This document shows, one piece after another, positions 5,634 through 8,055 of a stretch of DNA of 8,055 bases; position 1 is the stretch's first letter, and every line of letters begins with the position of its first letter. A program made the position numbers and the translations under genes. Source of the DNA: Deltaproteobacteria bacterium RIFCSPLOWO2_02_FULL_57_26 (lineage in GTDB: Bacteria > Desulfobacterota > Binatia > UBA9968); contig MGSI01000017.1 of the NCBI GenBank assembly GCA_001798455.1, positions 1 to 8,055 on the forward strand, read 5' to 3'. Below the pieces are notes generated by a model. The model was not told the DNA's origin and ran no database searches. It saw nothing but the letters and a program-made list of their open reading frames with translations.

Positions 5634-6857
5634 CTATGTTTGGCTGGGCAACCGAACCGTAAAGGTTGTGCCTTTGCCCACGTCGCTTTGAGCCTCCACT
5701 GTGCCGCCGTGGGCCTCCACGATCGTTTTGACGATAAAAAGACCAAGGCCGGTCCCTTCAACGTTTGCCGAGCCTTTGAGACGGCGAAATTCTGTAAAGA
5801 GCATAGGGAGTTCGTCCTTAGAAATGCCCATACCGGTGTCGCTGACGCTGGCGCATATCTTACCGTTCTCGACCCAGGACCGTAATTTTACAACTCCTTG
5901 CTTGGGTGTGAATTTGATGGCGTTCCCTACAAGATTCCAGAAAGCGCGGTCGAGTTGGAGGTCGTCTCCGAGAATCTCCGGAAGCCCTGCCTTGAGATCC
6001 ACCTGCAGGGAAATTTCTTTTTGCCGTAACAGCGCCATCTGTTGCTGACCTGCTTCCCGAAGAAGCAGGTTGAGATCAACGGGTTTCGGCTCCAGATTGA
6101 TGATCCCGGCCTCCGCTTTGGACGCCTCCAAAAATCCGGTGACCAATTTTACAATCCGCTGGCCGTTATCCTGAATGCGGCCTAGCATATCGAGCTTATC
6201 TTTTGCCCCGGGGCCTTCCAAGCTTTCGTGGAGGGCCTCGGCGTAGCCCATGATGACCCCTAACGGATTCTTGATGTCGTGGGCCAAGGCCGAGACTAGC
6301 TGCCGTTTGATCCTCTCCGTATCTTCCGCTTTTTCGGCTCGGGTTCGCTCTTTTCTTGTCTGTTCGGCAAGGTATCCATAGAGGATGGAAACCCCGAAGA
6401 GAAAAGGGATGCGAAATAACAGGTCGGGATCGATCTGCAAGAAGCTTTTGTCGGAGAAGGGATTGATCGAGATTGACAGGACGGCGACAAGCAGGCATCC
6501 TACGACGATCTTGATCAGGCTCTCTCCACTCGCAGAGATGAAAAGGCAGAAGTAAAAAACCAGGAAAAGATCCCATGGGCCTTCCCGGTTGGTCCAGATC
6601 GCTGCCGAGATCAAAACAGTGTCAACGATCGCGAGAGCAGGGGCAAAGCGCCTGTGCTCGAACGCTGGGTGCGGCAGGCGGTAGAGTACCACAACGGAGA
6701 TCATCAAAGCCGCGATGAGGGCAAACGCCCAGGGGTCCTGGACAATCTCGCCCTTCTTGAAAAGCATTAGGTAAGAGGTGGCCAGGACCACCAACCACTG
6801 GAGGTTGAGGAGCGTTTTCTTCTTGTCCTCAGCCGGCGCGAAACGTGCTAGCTTCAT
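5634..6857 (-). CDS. membrane sensor histidine kinase, six predicted TM helices
   Basis: Complete 407-residue kinase. The N-terminal half has about six hydrophobic helices (roughly 16-33, 43-60, 72-89, 94-110, 114-131, 147-164) with only short loops, so sensing is probably within or at the membrane rather than through a periplasmic domain. A charged signalling helix (165-187) leads into the HisKA domain, with His193 in SALAHDIKNPLGVIMG. The HATPase domain has the N box (Asn308 and Asn312 in FWNLVGNAIKFT), G1 (Asp340 in SDTGMGIS), the F box around LFTEFRR and G2 (GTGLGL, 368-373). It ends in the usual VRLPS strand. The ATG at 6857 has only a weak, distant GAGGG. Its TAG touches the ribosome binding site of the double-receiver gene, the likely cognate partner. 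The signal sensed is unknown. Confidence 0.92.
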   Translation of the reverse strand: MKLARFAPAEDKKKTLLNLQWLVVLATSYLMLFKKGEIVQDPWAFALIAALMISVVVLYRLPHPAFEHRRFAPALAIVDTVLISAAIWTNREGPWDLFLVFYFCLFISASGESLIKIVVGCLLVAVLSISINPFSDKSFLQIDPDLLFRIPFLFGVSILYGYLAEQTRKERTRAEKAEDTERIKRQLVSALAHDIKNPLGVIMGYAEALHESLEGPGAKDKLDMLGRIQDNGQRIVKLVTGFLEASKAEAGIINLEPKPVDLNLLLREAGQQQMALLRQKEISLQVDLKAGLPEILGDDLQLDRAFWNLVGNAIKFTPKQGVVKLRSWVENGKICASVSDTGMGISKDELPMLFTEFRRLKGSANVEGTGLGLFIVKTIVEAHGGTVEAQSDVGKGTTFTVRLPSQT

Positions 6858-6877
6858 GAGTAGATAGTGCCCTCACA

Positions 6878-7531
6878 TCATCCCTTGGAAGGGTTCTCCC
6901 GATGTGCCTGTTCGCCATGGGCCGCGTGGATGGGCAGAGTCACCGTAAACCTGGAGCCTTCGCCCGGATCGCTTTCGACCGCAATCCCCCCTCCGTGGGC
7001 CTCGACGATCATCTTGCAAATGACAAGCCCTAGCCCGGTACCCTTCTCCGATGAGGTCTGCCCGCTCGTGGTCTGATGGTATTTCTGAAAGAGAGAGATA
7101 ATCTCTTCAGGCGCAATGCCTGCTCCAGTGTCTTTAACCCAGAGTTTGATCCCTGCCCCATCATCTCGGCCTGCTCCGACCTCAATCTTTCCCCCTTCCG
7201 GAGTGAACTTGATCGCATTGGTTATGAGGTTAAGCAAAACCTGATCCAACCTGCGGGGATCGGCCTCAACCGGAGAAAGATCGGGCTCAATCTGCTCTAC
7301 AAGCGCGATGCTCTTATGAGAGGCCAAGGGAAGATAAGTTTCCACATTGTTTCGGATAAGCTGATGAAGATCAACCCTTTCCTTGCGTAGATGAACATGA
7401 CCAGCCTCAAGCTTCGAGAGGTCAAGGAAATCGTTGACGAGGTCGACTAGATTGTGGCACATCGCTTGCATCTTTGCCAGCCATTTTTGCTGTTCCTCGC
7501 TGACGGGCCCGAGGAGTCCGTCCTCCAGCAT
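6878..7531 (-). pseudogene. histidine kinase C-terminal fragment lacking the H box
   Basis: The 217-residue ORF starts in the middle of a kinase. It opens with MLEDGLLGPVSEEQQKWL, the turn and second helix of a HisKA domain (about 1-44, ending DFLDLSKLEAG), and continues with a full HATPase domain: N box (Asn101 and Asn105), G1 (Asp134 in KDTGAG), F box LFQKY and G2 (GTGLGL near 164-169). The phospho-accepting His helix and any sensor domain are absent. Upstream in frame is GCG three times and then TAG (7543-7541), and no frame of the 55-nt gap to the preceding gene encodes an H box. The ATG at 7531 lacks a good ribosome binding site. The simplest reading is a 5'-truncated kinase gene. A stand-alone ATPase partner is possible because every ATP-binding motif is intact. 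Confidence 0.65.
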
Positions 7532-7586
7532 CGCCGCCGCCTATCTTTTTCCACGGCGCTCGGGCCTCATTCCCATTTGTTTTTGC

Positions 7587-8055
7587 TCAACTCTTCAACG
7601 GTATTTTTACCGTGAAGGTCGAGCCTTTGCCGACCTCGCTTTCTGCCGAAACCTCTCCGCCCAGCATTTCGGTAAACTTCCTGACAATATAAAGTCCTAC
7701 GCCGACCCCACCGTATAGTCTGGTCTCGGAGCTGTCGACCTGACGGAATCTTTCGAAGACGAAGGGGAGGTAATCCTTGGGAATCCCTATGCCCGTGTCC
7801 GCGACTTTGAACTCAACAAAGCGGGGGCCAGGCGACGGCGGTCGGGGTTCAGCGCTGACGCCTGACCCCTGATCCCTGACCCCTGTGTCGCTTTCAAGAG
7901 CTCTGGCGGAGATGCGCACATTGCCTTTCTCGGTAAACTTGATGGCGTTGTGGATTAAATTTTGTAGAATCTGCTTAATCTTCGCTGCATCTACATTTAC
8001 AACTGCCAGAGGCGATGAGCAATCCCAGATAAGCTCAAGCGGCTTATTCAAAATA
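7587..8055 (-). CDS. histidine kinase, C-terminal ATPase domain (5' part beyond window)
   Basis: The reading frame enters from the right edge and stops at TGA 7589-7587, so this is the C-terminal 155 or so residues of a longer protein. The HATPase domain is complete: N box in QILQNLIHNAIKFT, G1 in VADTGIGIP, F box in FVFERFRQVD, G2 in YGGVGVGLYIV, and the closing STFTVKIPL strand. The wording is that of large hybrid or PAS/GAF-type kinases. Between N box and G1, where most family members have a short turn after VRISAR, this protein carries about 25 extra Gly/Pro/Ser-rich residues (ALESDTGVRDQGSGVSAEP and on), encoded by a 7-bp tandem repeat. The His box and sensor region are not visible. It is first in view of the minus-strand kinase cluster. 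Confidence 0.85.
   Translation of the reverse strand, partial: ILNKPLELIWDCSSPLAVVNVDAAKIKQILQNLIHNAIKFTEKGNVRISARALESDTGVRDQGSGVSAEPRPPSPGPRFVEFKVADTGIGIPKDYLPFVFERFRQVDSSETRLYGGVGVGLYIVRKFTEMLGGEVSAESEVGKGSTFTVKIPLKS
7855..7885. repeat. heptanucleotide tandem repeat CTGACCC inside a kinase gene
   Basis: Four 7-bp units (CTGACGC, CTGACCC, CTGATCC, CTGACCC) plus CTG follow without a gap. A perfect 10-bp palindrome, TCAGCGCTGA (7849-7858), overlaps the first unit. The repeat is read in frame by the kinase at 7587-8055, and because 7 is not a multiple of 3 the successive units encode different residues. It falls between the N and G1 boxes, at an expected surface turn of the ATP-binding domain. 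Confidence 0.75.

Noticed and set aside
5640..7060. Similar DNA in the G2-box regions of the two neighbouring kinase genes, considered as a recent duplication
   Set aside because: The similarity is confined to conserved motif codons, while the flanks and N-terminal regions differ. Ordinary homology explains it.
7587..8051. A complete 154-aa gene starting at the TTG at 8051
   Set aside because: The frame continues to the window edge and the sequence begins in the middle of a kinase ATPase domain, so the true start is outside.

Overview
The window looks like chromosomal DNA from a moderately GC-rich, Gram-negative-type, probably uncultured soil or sediment bacterium. The clues are tightly packed genes with GC-rich third positions, a periplasmic substrate-binding protein, orphan amidohydrolases, a bactofilin and stacked histidine kinases. 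That style is common in deltaproteobacteria-like, NC10 and Rokubacteria-like lineages, but nothing here fixes the taxon. No rRNA, tRNA, CRISPR array, insertion sequence or phage gene was seen.

Left part (1-4228): a transport and hydrolase region. On the minus strand, a sigma70-like promoter (about 2379-2408) can drive an ACMSD-type metal-dependent amidohydrolase (1434-2351), then a secreted NMT1/TauA-type ABC substrate-binding protein (360-1379). Further along the same strand, the first 24 codons of an ABC ATPase (1-72) run off the left edge. A 46-codon plus-strand ORF (216-356) sits tail-to-tail with the binding-protein gene. Diverging from the amidohydrolase, on the plus strand, is a 589-residue adenine-deaminase-family enzyme (2459-4228). 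It keeps the metal ligands but has lost several family signature residues, so its substrate may not be adenine. Together these genes suggest uptake and hydrolytic or decarboxylative breakdown of a small, perhaps nitrogenous or aromatic, compound. The substrate cannot be read from the sequence.

Right part (4230-8055): a minus-strand signalling cluster. In transcription order it holds the C-terminal ATPase part of a histidine kinase entering from the right edge (7587-8055), a kinase fragment with no phospho-accepting His box (6878-7531), a complete six-helix membrane histidine kinase (5634-6857), a double-receiver protein without output domain (4851-5624), and a bactofilin (4230-4655) with its own likely promoter. 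The complete kinase and the double receiver appear translationally coupled and are the likeliest working phosphotransfer pair.

The most unusual feature is a set of short, degenerate tandem repeats, all with a 7-bp period but of different sequence. They occur in several gaps (116-143 and 154-181, 1416-1436, 2414-2434, 4733-4753), and one (7855-7885) lies in frame inside the ATP-binding domain of a kinase. They resemble in style the heptanucleotide STRR repeats known from cyanobacteria and may be a dispersed repeat family of this genome.
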